Source of the DNA: Gammaproteobacteria bacterium
GTDB taxonomy: Bacteria > Pseudomonadota > Gammaproteobacteria > Pseudomonadales > Pseudohongiellaceae
Assembly: GCA_002726595.1 (NCBI GenBank)
Contig: PBTO01000092.1
Span: 1-32,380 of the forward strand
DNA: 32,380 nt
Direction: 5' to 3'
This document shows positions 17,301 through 26,084 of the stretch, one piece after another. The position numbers and the translations under genes are program-made. Every line of letters begins with the position of its first letter. The first letter of the stretch is position 1. The notes beneath the pieces are model-generated. The model did not search any database. It was not told where the DNA came from and saw nothing but the letters and a program-made list of their open reading frames with translations.

Positions 17301-18256
17301 TATGCCGCTGCCTTCTCTTGCCTGGTTTTCTTACCGCCCCGCAGAGTCGCTCCCAGCGCTGTCATACAAATTTGTTGTACCTCAGGTGACAGACTTACCG
17401 CACTTTCCATGTGTACTGACAAATCAAGCGCCGTGACTTTGGCTGTCAACGCTTCGTTTAAAGCCTCGGTCATACCAGCCGTATCATGTTGCCTGCGCGC
17501 TATGACAATTTGGGTGACCTGCCCCTGACCCATTTGACTTTCGAAGTAATCCAGCGAACGTTGTATCTCTAAAACCAATCGATCTTTCAAATCTTCCCAA
17601 TCTGGGGACTGCATCACATCGGGATCGAGCTGGGTATTGATGCGACGCGTCAGGTATAGATCCCCGCCCCTCGTCAGATTCATGGTACTGCCGGTTCTTC
17701 TGAGATCCATGAATGCAATACCGTTTTCATCTTCTATAAATTGTGAAGACAGATTTTTCATTGCCAATTCGGGTATGTCGATAACAGCCAGTTCCAGCCC
17801 ACTATTTGAAATCATATCGATAATTGCCTGAATACGAGACTTGAGAGCTGCAACGACGTAGACCATGTTGGAACGACCCCGATAGGCATTCTCGGGGACC
17901 TCAAACACATCGATGGCGGCATCTTCTATCTTCATGTCCAGCAGATCCTTTATCTTCCAACGCACAGCAGCCTTCAATTCATCAGGCTCAACCTGGGGTG
18001 CTTCGACCAGATGGAGGCTGTAATCCTTGGGGCTCAATACGAAGCTGCACTGCACTCCCACCAAGTTAAGCTTTTTCACCAGTTGCTCCAGAGCATCGCC
18101 GGCTTCTCTTTCAGATTGCAGAACAACGCGCTCACAGTTGAGGAGAAAAGGCATACCCTGATTTTCCACAACGTGAGCCAGCACCAGCTGTTCGGAGTTA
18201 ACTGTCACTCCCACGCGCCCGCTGTCCTTTACCTTCTTTCTAAAAAATGATGCCAT
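17300..18256 (-). CDS. mshI: MSHA biogenesis protein MshI (PilM-like)
   Basis: This 318-aa protein is the actin-like, PilM-type cytoplasmic component that binds the N-terminus of the PilN-like partner. It begins MASFFRKKVKDSGRVGVTVNSEQLVLAHV, with PilM/GspL-like motifs (VRWKIKDLLDMKIEDAAIDVFEVP; LTRRINTQL; EIQRSLDYFESQ). It is the first gene of the msh operon on the minus strand, with AGAGAGA before the ATG. Its stop overlaps the next start (TAATG), so translation of the damaged PilN-like gene would be coupled to it. Confidence 0.9.
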   Translation of the reverse strand: MASFFRKKVKDSGRVGVTVNSEQLVLAHVVENQGMPFLLNCERVVLQSEREAGDALEQLVKKLNLVGVQCSFVLSPKDYSLHLVEAPQVEPDELKAAVRWKIKDLLDMKIEDAAIDVFEVPENAYRGRSNMVYVVAALKSRIQAIIDMISNSGLELAVIDIPELAMKNLSSQFIEDENGIAFMDLRRTGSTMNLTRGGDLYLTRRINTQLDPDVMQSPDWEDLKDRLVLEIQRSLDYFESQMGQGQVTQIVIARRQHDTAGMTEALNEALTAKVTALDLSVHMESAVSLSPEVQQICMTALGATLRGGKKTRQEKAAA

Positions 18257-18603
18257 CGGGTCTCTCTGTATTTCTAATCTGGTCTAAGGCCTTTCAATTC
18301 TGTGTGGCTATGAAGCCGCTCTATCACTACAATTCTGTGACCCATCCGATTCTGCAACGGGACAAATGCCATATTCTGCGCGCACGCAGCCGCAAAACTT
18401 GAGGAAAGCCCTTAAGGAGTATCGTCTAAGTACTTAAATTCTAAATCAAAACTTCAGCTCAATCGGGATAAACTAGGGTAAGTTTAATCCCGTGTTAAAT
18501 GAACTGTGTGGAGCTTCTCAGAATGGCGGGGCGAAACCGGGAAGAAAAAGCGCCGGAATTTTGACGGTGCACAACCCAAAAATAAGGAGAAACTTCGCCG
18601 AAA
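18257..18603. promoter_or_regulatory. Divergent mshI / trmL intergenic region with an inverted repeat
   Basis: This is a 347-bp gap between divergent genes and must hold both promoters. I could not pick a convincing -35/-10 pair for either. An imperfect dyad, CGGGATAAACT / AGTTTAATCCCG (18464-18492), has a 6-nt spacer and one bulge; it has no T-tract and could be an operator. AAGGAGA lies about 14 nt before the trmL ATG, longer than the usual spacing. Confidence 0.4.
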
Positions 18604-19062
18604 ATGATCAATATAGTACTGTTTGAGCCCGAAATACCGCCAAATACGGGTAACATAATCCGCCTGGCGGCCAATACAGGCTGTCAGCTTCATCTGATAA
18701 AGCCATTGGGTTTTGATCTTGATGACAAGCGCTTACGCAGAGCCGGGCTCGATTACCATGAATTCGCTGGCGTCAGGACCTATGACAGCTGGGAGAAATT
18801 TGCCACAGCACAGGAAAGGCCCTGTTTTTATGCCATCAGTACCAAGGGCACAAAAAACTACGCTGATATTGCGTATAAAGAGGGAGATTTTTTGATATTT
18901 GGACCCGAAACTCGAGGGCTTCCAGCATTTATCAGAGATCAACTACCCAGGGAAAATATCCTCAGAATCCCCATGCGCGAAGACAGTCGCAGCCTGAACC
19001 TTTCCAATGCCACTGCGGTAATCGTCTATGAAGCCTGGCGTCAGCTAGGCTTCATAGACTGA
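18604..19062 (+). CDS. trmL: tRNA (cytidine/uridine-34-2'-O)-methyltransferase TrmL
   Basis: TrmL uses S-adenosylmethionine to methylate the 2'-O of the wobble base in tRNA-Leu isoacceptors. The 152-aa protein is a minimal SPOUT enzyme. It opens MINIVLFEPEIPPNTGNIIRLAANTG, and the trefoil-knot SAM-binding motifs are FGPETRGLP and LNLSNATAVIVYEAWRQ. Length matches E. coli TrmL (157 aa). It converges on secB with only 11 bp between the stop codons. Confidence 0.96.
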   Translation: MINIVLFEPEIPPNTGNIIRLAANTGCQLHLIKPLGFDLDDKRLRRAGLDYHEFAGVRTYDSWEKFATAQERPCFYAISTKGTKNYADIAYKEGDFLIFGPETRGLPAFIRDQLPRENILRIPMREDSRSLNLSNATAVIVYEAWRQLGFID

Positions 19063-19073
19063 TCGAGTGTGAA

Positions 19074-19652
19074 CTAATCGGCTTCTTCTGCAGTAGCATC
19101 ATCGCCTGTCGCATCATCACCTGCCGCGTCATCGTCTCCAGCACCATTGGCCTGTGCCGCCTGCTCGGCCTGCGCCTGTTTCTGCTGCGCATAAATAGCA
19201 TCGAAATTAATCGGAGAAAGCATTAATGCCGGGAAGCTGCCCTTGCTTACCACATTATCGATCGCCTCCCGTGCGTACGGGAAGAGTATGTTCGGGCAAA
19301 CTGTGGCATGTAGTTGTTCCAACTGAGCCTGATCGAAATCCTTGCAGGTGAAGATACCAGCCTGATGAATTTCCACCAGAAATGCCGGTTCATCGTCCAA
19401 TTTAGCCTCGGCGGTCAGTACCAGAACCACCTCATATACATCATCCTGAATCTTGTTGTGTCGGGTCTTGATGTCGAAATTGATCTTCGGCTCCCATTTC
19501 CCCTGAAACACGAGCGGACTTCGGGGTGACTCAAAGGATGCATCCTTTAAATATATGCGCTGCAAGGCGAACGCCGGACCTTCTGGCTGCTCTGTTGTAG
19601 GCGCGGCTGCCGCGGCTGCTTCGTTTTCGTTGTTTTCTTCGTTTTCTGCCAT
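19074..19652 (-). CDS. secB: Protein-export chaperone SecB
   Basis: SecB is a cytosolic tetrameric chaperone that holds preproteins unfolded and passes them to SecA. The core matches the family (FALQRIYLKDASFESP…VEIHQAGIFTC…CPNILFPYAREAIDNVVSKGSFPALMLSPINFDAIY). At 192 aa it is longer than the E. coli protein (155 aa). The extra length is an Ala/Glu/Asn-rich N-terminus (about 25 aa) and a Gln/Ala then Asp/Ala-rich tail (AGDDDAAGDDATGDDATAEE). The ATG has a good AGGA site 6-7 nt upstream. The rhodanese gene lies 13 bp upstream on the same strand; grxC, usually between them, is absent. Confidence 0.96.
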   Translation of the reverse strand: MAENEENNENEAAAAAAPTTEQPEGPAFALQRIYLKDASFESPRSPLVFQGKWEPKINFDIKTRHNKIQDDVYEVVLVLTAEAKLDDEPAFLVEIHQAGIFTCKDFDQAQLEQLHATVCPNILFPYAREAIDNVVSKGSFPALMLSPINFDAIYAQQKQAQAEQAAQANGAGDDDAAGDDATGDDATAEEAD

Positions 19653-19665
19653 GATAATTCCTGCT

Positions 19666-20082
19666 TTACTTTTGAATCAAAGGGAGTGATTGAGCTTTCC
19701 ATTCCGTCAGGCCGCCAGCTAATCTGACCACCTGGGGAAATCCAGCCTGTTGTAATTTCTTACAGGCATCGGTCGATTGATGTCCCACTTTACAAACGAC
19801 TACTACCGGTTTCTCTTTGTGCTTGTTTAGCTCCGTAATCCGCTGGTCCAGTTTCACCAGCGGAATATTAATGGAGTCCACCACATGACCGCTTTCGAAT
19901 TCCTTTTTGTCCCTGACATCGACAACAATGGCATCAGAGCGATTGATCAGCATAACAGCAGCCTGAGGGCCCACTGCCTCACTACTGGTGCGTTGATGAT
20001 AGAATATCAGGGCGGCCACTATAATCAGCCACATCCCGGACAAAGCCCAGTGATTCCCCAGAAATTCAACAAATTGAGCCAT
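19666..20082 (-). CDS. Membrane-anchored rhodanese-like protein (YibN family)
   Basis: This is a 138-aa protein with one N-terminal membrane segment (about 13-28, ALSGMWLIIVAALIFY) and a single rhodanese domain facing the cytoplasm. The predicted active-site cysteine is Cys97 in the loop VCKVGHQS. VDVRDKKEFESGHV and AGGLTEWKAQSLPL are typical rhodanese strands. It forms an operon with secB. In E. coli and Pseudomonas the order is yibN-grxC-secB; here grxC is missing. The family's substrate is not firmly known. Confidence 0.88.
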   Translation of the reverse strand: MAQFVEFLGNHWALSGMWLIIVAALIFYHQRTSSEAVGPQAAVMLINRSDAIVVDVRDKKEFESGHVVDSINIPLVKLDQRITELNKHKEKPVVVVCKVGHQSTDACKKLQQAGFPQVVRLAGGLTEWKAQSLPLIQK

Positions 20083-20604
20083 CGTTAGATTGGTAAACCC
20101 GGGCGCACCCGGCCCGTCTATAAAAAAGGCAAGCAGTATACACGGCTAACCGAGATATTTCACCAGTACACTTGTCCGAGTGAGCATGATCACTCACGCT
20201 ATAGACGTAATAGCTCGCTCGCGAGTAGCTAACGGTCAATAGAGAAGTAATCTCGAGCAAGCTGACGAGTCCGATCCCGACTCGATGCTCATCCTCTCTC
20301 CCTCCCAAAATTCTCACGACAAGCCTCTGCCGACCCACCAATGCTGGAAGACATGAGTTCTATATTCCTTACAGAGACCGTCGCCAGCAGGGATGCTGGC
20401 GCCGAGCTTACAAGGACGTATTCACAGCGTGTCGCTGTAAGGAATATAGAATTCATGTCCGGCACCGCTTCGCCTTAAAGCTTACGGAGAATTCGAACCA
20501 CTCGCTATAAAAACCCGATTAAAGGATAATACCCCCGCCGACAAAGAGCCTTCACAGCCCCAGACATATCAACTACCGCTGACAGGAATCACCAGCATAA
20601 CCAC
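20083..20604. other. Highly palindromic intergenic region between yibN and gpmI
   Basis: This is a 522-bp gap between divergent genes with no convincing gene; the 91-aa ORF there looks spurious. Apart from the inverted-repeat element (20350-20459), several small dyads are visible. One is GAGTGA-6-TCACTC (20178-20195). Another is a nested pair, GAGCA…TGCTC (20255-20290), enclosing CGAGTC-7-GACTCG. The gap must hold the yibN-secB and gpmI promoters, but I could not assign them with confidence. AGGA occurs 17 nt before the gpmI ATG. Confidence 0.55.
20350..20459. repeat. 110-bp inverted-repeat element with REP-like internal hairpin
   Basis: The arms are 25 bp (20350-20374 and 20435-20459; begin GACATGAG) with one mismatch. 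Inside, CGCCAGCA-GGGA-TGCTGGCG (20382-20401) is a perfect 8-bp hairpin. It is followed by GAGCTTACAAGGACGTATTC and a 6-bp hairpin ACAGCG-TGT-CGCTGT that competes with the right arm. No protein is encoded. It resembles dispersed palindromic repeats common in gammaproteobacterial gaps. No CTAG flank or clear target duplication is visible. Confidence 0.75.
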
Positions 20605-22182
20605 ATGACACCAGCAAACAGGAAAACCGCTCTCTTACTCATCCTCGATGGCTGGGGCCATCGTGAAGCAACCGAAAACAATGCAATTCACGCCGCCAAT
20701 AGCCCAGTATGGGATGAACTTTGGGCGACCCGCCCGCACACACTTATAAATACCTCGGGCACGGCCGTGGGTCTGCCGGCCGGACAGATGGGAAATTCCG
20801 AAGTCGGTCACATGAACCTCGGTGCCGGTCGCGTTGTTTTCCAAAGCCTGACACGAATCGACAACGCCATCGCTGACCGATCCTTCTTCAGCAATTCAGC
20901 CTTGATCGAGGCAGTGGACAAAGCCGTCGGCACGAACAAGGCGGTCCACCTGTTGGGATTAATGTCACCTGGCGGCATCCACAGTCATGACGATCAGATC
21001 ATGGCCATGATCGAGCTGGCCCAGCAGCGCGGTGCGAGACAGGTCTATCTTCATGCCTTTCTTGACGGTCGCGATACACCACCACGTAGTGCCCTGACTT
21101 CATTGCAGCGCGCCGAGCAAACGCTGCGTGAAAATAGCCGTGGTCGGGTGGCTTCCATTATTGGTCGTTTCTATGCAATGGATCGGGATAATCGCTGGGA
21201 TCGCATACAACCGGCCTATGAATTGCTTACCGAATGCAAGGCTGACTTCAGTTCTGATAATGTCACTGATGCCCTTAATGCTGCCTACGCACGGGGTGAA
21301 GATGACGAATTTGTGCAGGCCACAACCATAACCGGAAAAGAGGACGAGGCTGTTGCCATCAACTCCGGCGATAGCGTTATCTTCATGAATTTTCGCGCCG
21401 ACCGGGCGCGGGAAATTACGCGGGCATTGACGGCCGCCAAATTTGTCGGATTCGTACGCAACAAAGTTCCGGCACTGGCCGAGTTCGTCATGCTCACCGA
21501 TTATGCCGCCGACTTAAATGCACGCTGTGCCTTTCCATCGCAGGAACTGAACAACGTATTGGGTGAGTACCTGGCCGAACTGGGTAAGACCCAGCTTAGA
21601 ATCGCAGAAACCGAAAAATATGCCCATGTCACTTTCTTCTTTAACGGTGGCAGAGAAGAACCGTTCGCATTGGAGACGCGCACATTAATTCCTTCGCCGA
21701 AAGTAAAAACCTACGACCTGCAGCCGGAAATGAGCGCATTCGAAGTAACCGACAAGCTGGTCGAAGCAATCACCTCTGGTGACTACGATGCCATTATTTG
21801 TAACTACGCCAACGGCGATATGGTGGGTCATACCGGTAACTTCGACGCATCGGTAAAGGCAGTGGAAGCGGTGGATAAATGTTTGGGCAGAATTGTTAAG
21901 ACAATAGAGGAATCCGGCGCTGAACTTTTAATCACAGCAGACCACGGCAACGTGGAACAGATGGTAGACCCAACAACCGGACAGCCTCTCACTTCGCACA
22001 CCAACGGCCCGGTGCCACTGATTTATGTTGGAACAGCGGCCGCAGAGTTTAAGGAAAACGGTGCGCTGTCTGATATTGCTCCCACGTTACTGAGACTGAT
22101 GAATCTTCCCGTCCCGGAACAAATGACAGGCACTCCTCTGCTTGATTTTACCGACAGGAAATCAATGCAAGTCAATAGCTAG
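20605..22182 (+). CDS. gpmI: 2,3-bisphosphoglycerate-independent phosphoglycerate mutase
   Basis: The enzyme interconverts 3- and 2-phosphoglycerate in glycolysis, using two Mn ions and a phosphoserine intermediate. Length is 525 aa (E. coli 514). The first metal-binding motif is LLILDGWG (Asp15), and the catalytic serine lies in [14 protein letters not shown] (about Ser65). Further motifs are [66 protein letters not shown] and the C-terminal metal site [11 protein letters not shown]. envC follows closely, as in Pseudomonas. It ends in TAG. Confidence 0.97.
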   Translation: MTPANRKTALLLILDGWGHREATENNAIHAANSPVWDELWATRPHTLINTSGTAVGLPAGQMGNSEVGHMNLGAGRVVFQSLTRIDNAIADRSFFSNSALIEAVDKAVGTNKAVHLLGLMSPGGIHSHDDQIMAMIELAQQRGARQVYLHAFLDGRDTPPRSALTSLQRAEQTLRENSRGRVASIIGRFYAMDRDNRWDRIQPAYELLTECKADFSSDNVTDALNAAYARGEDDEFVQATTITGKEDEAVAINSGDSVIFMNFRADRAREITRALTAAKFVGFVRNKVPALAEFVMLTDYAADLNARCAFPSQELNNVLGEYLAELGKTQLRIAETEKYAHVTFFFNGGREEPFALETRTLIPSPKVKTYDLQPEMSAFEVTDKLVEAITSGDYDAIICNYANGDMVGHTGNFDASVKAVEAVDKCLGRIVKTIEESGAELLITADHGNVEQMVDPTTGQPLTSHTNGPVPLIYVGTAAAEFKENGALSDIAPTLLRLMNLPVPEQMTGTPLLDFTDRKSMQVNS

Positions 22183-22198
22183 CCCCAGGGTATCGTTA

Positions 22199-23353
22199 AT
22201 GGAAAAGCCGGTTAAAAATTGCGTTTGTTTTGGTTTTGTAATCGTGGTGAGTCTGTCTACTGCAACTCAGGGCGCCGAGCAGAATGGCAACCCGCAGCAG
22301 GAATTGGAACAGGTTAATACCGCCATCGAGGAAATTCAGTCCTGGCTGACAGATGCCAATTCGCAACAGACAGTCGAAGAACAAACCCTGCGCACTACCG
22401 AAATTACCATCAACGAAACCAGTCTGTCGATTAGCAACACTCAGAAATCTATTGACCAACTGGAAAATGAACTAAGTGCACTGAGAACAAGAATCTCAGA
22501 ACTGGATCAGGCCAGAACCAACCAGACTCATTTGCTCGAGCAGGCAATTCGTTCTGCCTATATGAGCGGTGAAAGAAATTATTTGAAACTGATTCTGAAT
22601 CAGGAAGATGTGGCGCTGGGCTCGAGAATGGCTGAATACTACAAACACTTTAACCAATCCCGCGTCGAGCAGATTGAAAACTACGAGGGCACACTGCAGG
22701 AACTGGCCCAAACCCGCACCGAGCTGGAAACCACAGCCAATATACTGAACCAGAATCAAGCAGAGCTGAACCAACAAAGGCAAGCCCTGGCTGCAACGCG
22801 GGAAGCGAGGGTACTGGCATTGGCGGAGCTACAAACAGCAATCGTCAGCCGTGGTCAGGAACTGGAACAACTGGTTAGCAACCAGGCGGATCTGGAGGCG
22901 CTCATCCAACAGATCGAGCTCGCCAGACAGCGAATTCCAGCATTGGATGAACGAATTCCGTTTGTTGAGCAGCGTGGCAATTTACCGCGGCCGCTGGCCG
23001 GTCGTCTTGTCTACGGATTTGGCTCTCCCTATGGCAACGGCAATCTGCAGCGTCAGGGTATTGGTATTTATGCGGAAGAAGGTGCACAGGTGCGAGCTGT
23101 ACATGGCGGCCGGGTACTATTCGCCAATTGGCTACAGGGCTCGGGTCTGCTGCTCATTCTCGATCATGGCGACGGTTACATGAGTCTGTATGGGGCAAAC
23201 CAATCCCTGCTGAACAAGGCGGGTGACTGGGTTAATACCGGCGATGCAATCGCCACCGCGGGCGATTCGGGCAACAGAGATCAGGTTGCGCTGTATTTTG
23301 AGATTCGCCTGCGTGGCCAGGCCCAGGATCCGGCGATCTGGCTGGGCGACTGA
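22199..23353 (+). CDS. envC: Murein hydrolase activator EnvC (coiled coil + degenerate LytM domain)
   Basis: EnvC acts in the periplasm at the division site, where it activates amidases (AmiA/B in E. coli) and is controlled by FtsEX. I chose ATG 22199 (384 aa), which follows AGGG by 8 nt and gives a signal peptide (VCFGFVIVVSLSTATQGA), over the tracked start inside gpmI. A long coiled coil (about 30-250) is followed by a C-terminal M23/LytM domain. The usual zinc ligands are missing (RQGIGIYAEEG in place of HxGxD), and the motifs WLQGSGLLLILDHGDGYMSLYG and ALYFEIRLRGQ match catalytically inactive EnvC. It starts 16 bp after gpmI. Confidence 0.94.
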   Translation: MEKPVKNCVCFGFVIVVSLSTATQGAEQNGNPQQELEQVNTAIEEIQSWLTDANSQQTVEEQTLRTTEITINETSLSISNTQKSIDQLENELSALRTRISELDQARTNQTHLLEQAIRSAYMSGERNYLKLILNQEDVALGSRMAEYYKHFNQSRVEQIENYEGTLQELAQTRTELETTANILNQNQAELNQQRQALAATREARVLALAELQTAIVSRGQELEQLVSNQADLEALIQQIELARQRIPALDERIPFVEQRGNLPRPLAGRLVYGFGSPYGNGNLQRQGIGIYAEEGAQVRAVHGGRVLFANWLQGSGLLLILDHGDGYMSLYGANQSLLNKAGDWVNTGDAIATAGDSGNRDQVALYFEIRLRGQAQDPAIWLGD

Positions 23354-23547
23354 ATCCGACCCTGATAAGCCGTTTCCAGAAAATATCCCACTTATTTCCC
23401 TACAGGCCTGATTCTGACCCGTTTTCTTTGAACTCGATCCTGTAAACCGCCAATTCGGCGAAACAATAATTGCCTAAACTGAAAGAAACTGAAACTATAT
23501 ACCCACATCTAGTTTGAGAAGCACAACAAAAACCTCGGGAATTATTT

Positions 23548-24906
23548 ATGATCATCTTGCAACGCACGGCGAAGAACCTGTTAAGCCCCGCGCTGACTGG
23601 CCTCATGGCACTTTTCATGGCGCTTTTCATGAGTATTTCGACAGCTGTTTTAGCCCAGGAAGCCCAGGGGCCGCTTCCCCTCGATGAAGTGAGAATGTTT
23701 ACCGAGGCGCTGGACCGCATTCGAATGTCCTATGTTGAGGAAATCGATGATAAGACCCTGCTGGAGAATGCCATCCGCGGCATGTTATCTGGCCTGGACC
23801 CCCACTCCGCCTACATGGCTGGCAATGATTTCGATAACTTGCAGGAAACCACAACCGGCCAGTTTGGTGGGCTGGGTATCGAAGTGGGAAGAGAGAACGG
23901 ATTCATCAAGGTGATCAGCCCGATCGACGACACACCCGCTGACAAGGCAGGCATTCGGGCCGGTGATCTGATCATCCAGATCGACAACAGGCCACTGCAG
24001 GAAATATTGCCCGAGGAGGCCGCGGGAATGATGCGCGGCGAGCCCGGCACCGATGTAACTGTCACTATTTCCCGTGATGGCAGAGAACCATTCGATCTGA
24101 CCATTACGCGCGAAGTCATCGCCATCGCCAGCGTACGCAGCCGGATGCTCGAAGAGGGTTATGCCTATATTCGGCTTTCCCAGTTCCGGTTAAACACCGG
24201 TGATGAGTTGGAAGAAGAACTGGAAGAGTTATACGCCGAACACGGCGACCTGAACGGGATCGTTCTGGATCTACGTAATAATCCCGGTGGAATTTTACAG
24301 GCTTCGGTCAAAGTAGTTGATGCCTTCATCACCGAAGGCAAGATCGTTTACACCGAAGGACGCCTGAGCGAAACCAATATGGAATTTTCCGCAAGTCGCG
24401 ATAACCCGGGCAGAGATACACCGCTGGTAGTACTGATCAATGGCGGCTCTGCATCAGCTTCAGAGATCGTCGCCGGCGCATTGCAGGACCATGGTCGTGC
24501 CATCATCATGGGGACGCGAAGTTTCGGCAAGGGCTCAGTACAGACTGTACTGCCGCTGGATGAACGGCGTGCGATCAAGCTCACCACCTCTTTATATTTT
24601 ACCCCTGGCGGACGTTCAATTCAGGCCCAGGGAATTGTTCCAGACATCGAAGTCGGTGAGGCGCTGGTGACAAGACGGTCACGCAATGTAGCCCAATACA
24701 ATGAAGCCGACCTGGCTGGCCGCCTCGACAACGGTAATGATGAAGAGGCCGTGACCGAAATGCAGGAAGCACTCATATCAGCCGAGCAGGTTCTGGTCAA
24801 CGACTACCCGCTTAACGAAGCATTGAATTTGCTGAAAGGGATTAACGCGTTTCAACCACCGAACGCGGCTCCCAGGTCCGGGTCTTTTGCCCAGCGCCAG
24901 AACTAG
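23548..24906 (+). CDS. ctpA: Carboxy-terminal processing protease (S41 family, CtpA-like)
   Basis: This 452-aa periplasmic serine protease trims the C-termini of envelope proteins; in Pseudomonas the homologue at this place degrades peptidoglycan hydrolases. It has a signal peptide (about 12-36, ending VLAQ), then a PDZ domain (GGLGIEVGRENGFIKV…ADKAGIRAGDLIIQI, about 107-180). The S41 core follows: YIRLSQF, LDLRNNPGG, the nucleophile region NGGSASASEIVAGAL (about 298-312) and the catalytic lysine in FGKGSVQT (about Lys328). It follows envC by about 195 bp. Its TAG stop lies within the CTAG at the left end of a palindromic element. The usual divergent neighbour, a polysaccharide deacetylase, is not here. 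Confidence 0.94.
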   Translation: MIILQRTAKNLLSPALTGLMALFMALFMSISTAVLAQEAQGPLPLDEVRMFTEALDRIRMSYVEEIDDKTLLENAIRGMLSGLDPHSAYMAGNDFDNLQETTTGQFGGLGIEVGRENGFIKVISPIDDTPADKAGIRAGDLIIQIDNRPLQEILPEEAAGMMRGEPGTDVTVTISRDGREPFDLTITREVIAIASVRSRMLEEGYAYIRLSQFRLNTGDELEEELEELYAEHGDLNGIVLDLRNNPGGILQASVKVVDAFITEGKIVYTEGRLSETNMEFSASRDNPGRDTPLVVLINGGSASASEIVAGALQDHGRAIIMGTRSFGKGSVQTVLPLDERRAIKLTTSLYFTPGGRSIQAQGIVPDIEVGEALVTRRSRNVAQYNEADLAGRLDNGNDEEAVTEMQEALISAEQVLVNDYPLNEALNLLKGINAFQPPNAAPRSGSFAQRQN

Positions 24907-25174
24907 TACCTCGACCAGGGTTAATTTTGGAGTGCAGAGTTCACCAGTATGTTCAGTGTAAGGCGCAGTGACGCAGGCCTAGCACCGCTAAGTCAAGTTG
25001 CTGCAACGCCACAATGGACATACTGGTGAACTCCCGAAGGGCGGGCCTCTCAGCATTCATCTGCTGCGTTGCTTTCGCTTGATGGAGCGCAGGCTACGAC
25101 GGCGCGAAAGCGCCTTGCATCTAAACGCTGAGAGACCCGCTGCACCCGAAACTTAACCCTGGTCGAGGTACTAG
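24903..25174. repeat. 272-bp compound palindromic element (outer arms enclosing two hairpins), CTAG-flanked
   Basis: The outer arms (24903-24937 and 25140-25174; begin CTAGTACCTCGACCAGGGTT) are 35 bp. The outer 22 bp are perfect and 32 of 35 match overall. Inside lie two hairpins in tandem. Hairpin A (24937-25033) has 16-bp perfect arms GAGTTCACCAGTATGT. Hairpin B (25041-25140) has 14-bp arms beginning GCGGG with one mismatch. The whole could fold as a three-stem junction. CTAG occurs at both ends and may be a 4-bp target duplication, with the left copy overlapping the ctp stop codon. No protein is encoded. It is probably a non-autonomous mobile repeat (MITE-like), or a nested set of such repeats. 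Confidence 0.85.
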
Positions 25175-25187
25175 GGCACCGCTAAAC

Positions 25188-25211
25188 AGGCCTACTCAAT
25201 TGAGTAGGCCT
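25188..25211. terminator. Perfect 24-bp palindrome between ctp and hisF (possible bidirectional terminator)
   Basis: AGGCCTACTC-AATT-GAGTAGGCCT is a perfect dyad (10-bp stem, 4-nt loop) in the convergent gap, 38 bp beyond the hisF stop. It lacks a clear T-tract on either strand (TAAATCG on plus; GTTTAG on minus), so a terminator role is a guess from position. It could instead be a protein-binding site. Confidence 0.5.
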
Positions 25212-25249
25212 AAATCGAAGCAAGACTGGAAAAATCACGTCGATACAAA

Positions 25250-26023
25250 TCACTGACGCACTTCGATGCCGTTGTCAGCCATATACGCCTTGGCTTCCTG
25301 GATCGAATATTCCTGGAAGTGGAAAATCGATGCAGCCAGGACGGCATCCGCCTCGCCTTCGATTACTCCATCAACCAGGTGCTGCAAATTTCCAACCCCG
25401 CCTGACGCGATGATAGGAACAGACACGGCATTGCTCACTGCTTTGGTAAGCACCAGATCGAATCCTATTTTGGTGCCATCCCGGTCCATGCTGGTTAGCA
25501 GTATCTCCCCGGCCCCATAATCCACCATGCGTTTTACCCAGTCGATGGCATCCAGTCCGGTTGGGTTACGCCCACCGTGGGTAAAGATTTCCCATTTCGA
25601 CTCTTCCCCGCCGTTTGACACCTGCTTTGCATCCACCGCCACCACGATGCATTGCGAGCCGAAGCGCTCGGCTGCCTCACGGACAAACTCAGGATTTGAA
25701 ACCGCGGCTGTATTGATGCCAACTTTATCCGCACCGGCATTTAACATGGTACGAATATCATCCAGTGTACGAATGCCGCCGCCTACTGTGAGTGGAATAA
25801 ACACCTGGCTGGCAATGGCCTCCACCGTGTGCACCGTGGTATCCCTGCCTTCATGGCTGGCAGTAATGTCGAGAAAAGTAATCTCATCGGCACCGGCATC
25901 GCTGTAGCGCTTCGATACTTCGACCGGATCACCGGCATCACGAATATCGAGAAATTTGACACCCTTGACCACACGACCTTTCTCGCAATCCAGGCAGGGA
26001 ATTATGCGTTTAGCCAATGCCAT
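25250..26023 (-). CDS. hisF: Imidazole glycerol phosphate synthase, cyclase subunit HisF
   Basis: HisF uses ammonia from HisH to turn PRFAR into imidazole glycerol phosphate plus AICAR, joining histidine and purine metabolism. It is a 257-aa TIM barrel. The first catalytic aspartate is in [15 protein letters not shown] (Asp12) and the second in VVAVDAKQV (about Asp131). Phosphate-binding loops are [12 protein letters not shown] and [10 protein letters not shown]. It is the last gene of the hisBHAF cluster, 61 bp after hisA. Confidence 0.97.
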   Translation of the reverse strand: MALAKRIIPCLDCEKGRVVKGVKFLDIRDAGDPVEVSKRYSDAGADEITFLDITASHEGRDTTVHTVEAIASQVFIPLTVGGGIRTLDDIRTMLNAGADKVGINTAAVSNPEFVREAAERFGSQCIVVAVDAKQVSNGGEESKWEIFTHGGRNPTGLDAIDWVKRMVDYGAGEILLTSMDRDGTKIGFDLVLTKAVSNAVSVPIIASGGVGNLQHLVDGVIEGEADAVLAASIFHFQEYSIQEAKAYMADNGIEVRQ

Positions 26024-26084
26024 GTTCTTCCACTCCTGTTAAATGGATTCTTCAGATGTAGCGTGATTTGTTTCAGTGTATTTG

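Noticed and set aside
18464-18492. Rho-independent terminator upstream of trmL
   Set aside because: The dyad has a bulge and no T-tract and lies between divergent genes, where no terminator is needed.
20066-20341. 91-aa minus-strand ORF upstream of yibN
   Set aside because: It overlaps the 5' end of yibN and a palindrome-rich gap; composition is unlike a protein.
24903-25174. CRISPR array or tandem repeat
   Set aside because: The repeats are inverted arms of palindromes, not regularly spaced direct repeats with unique spacers.
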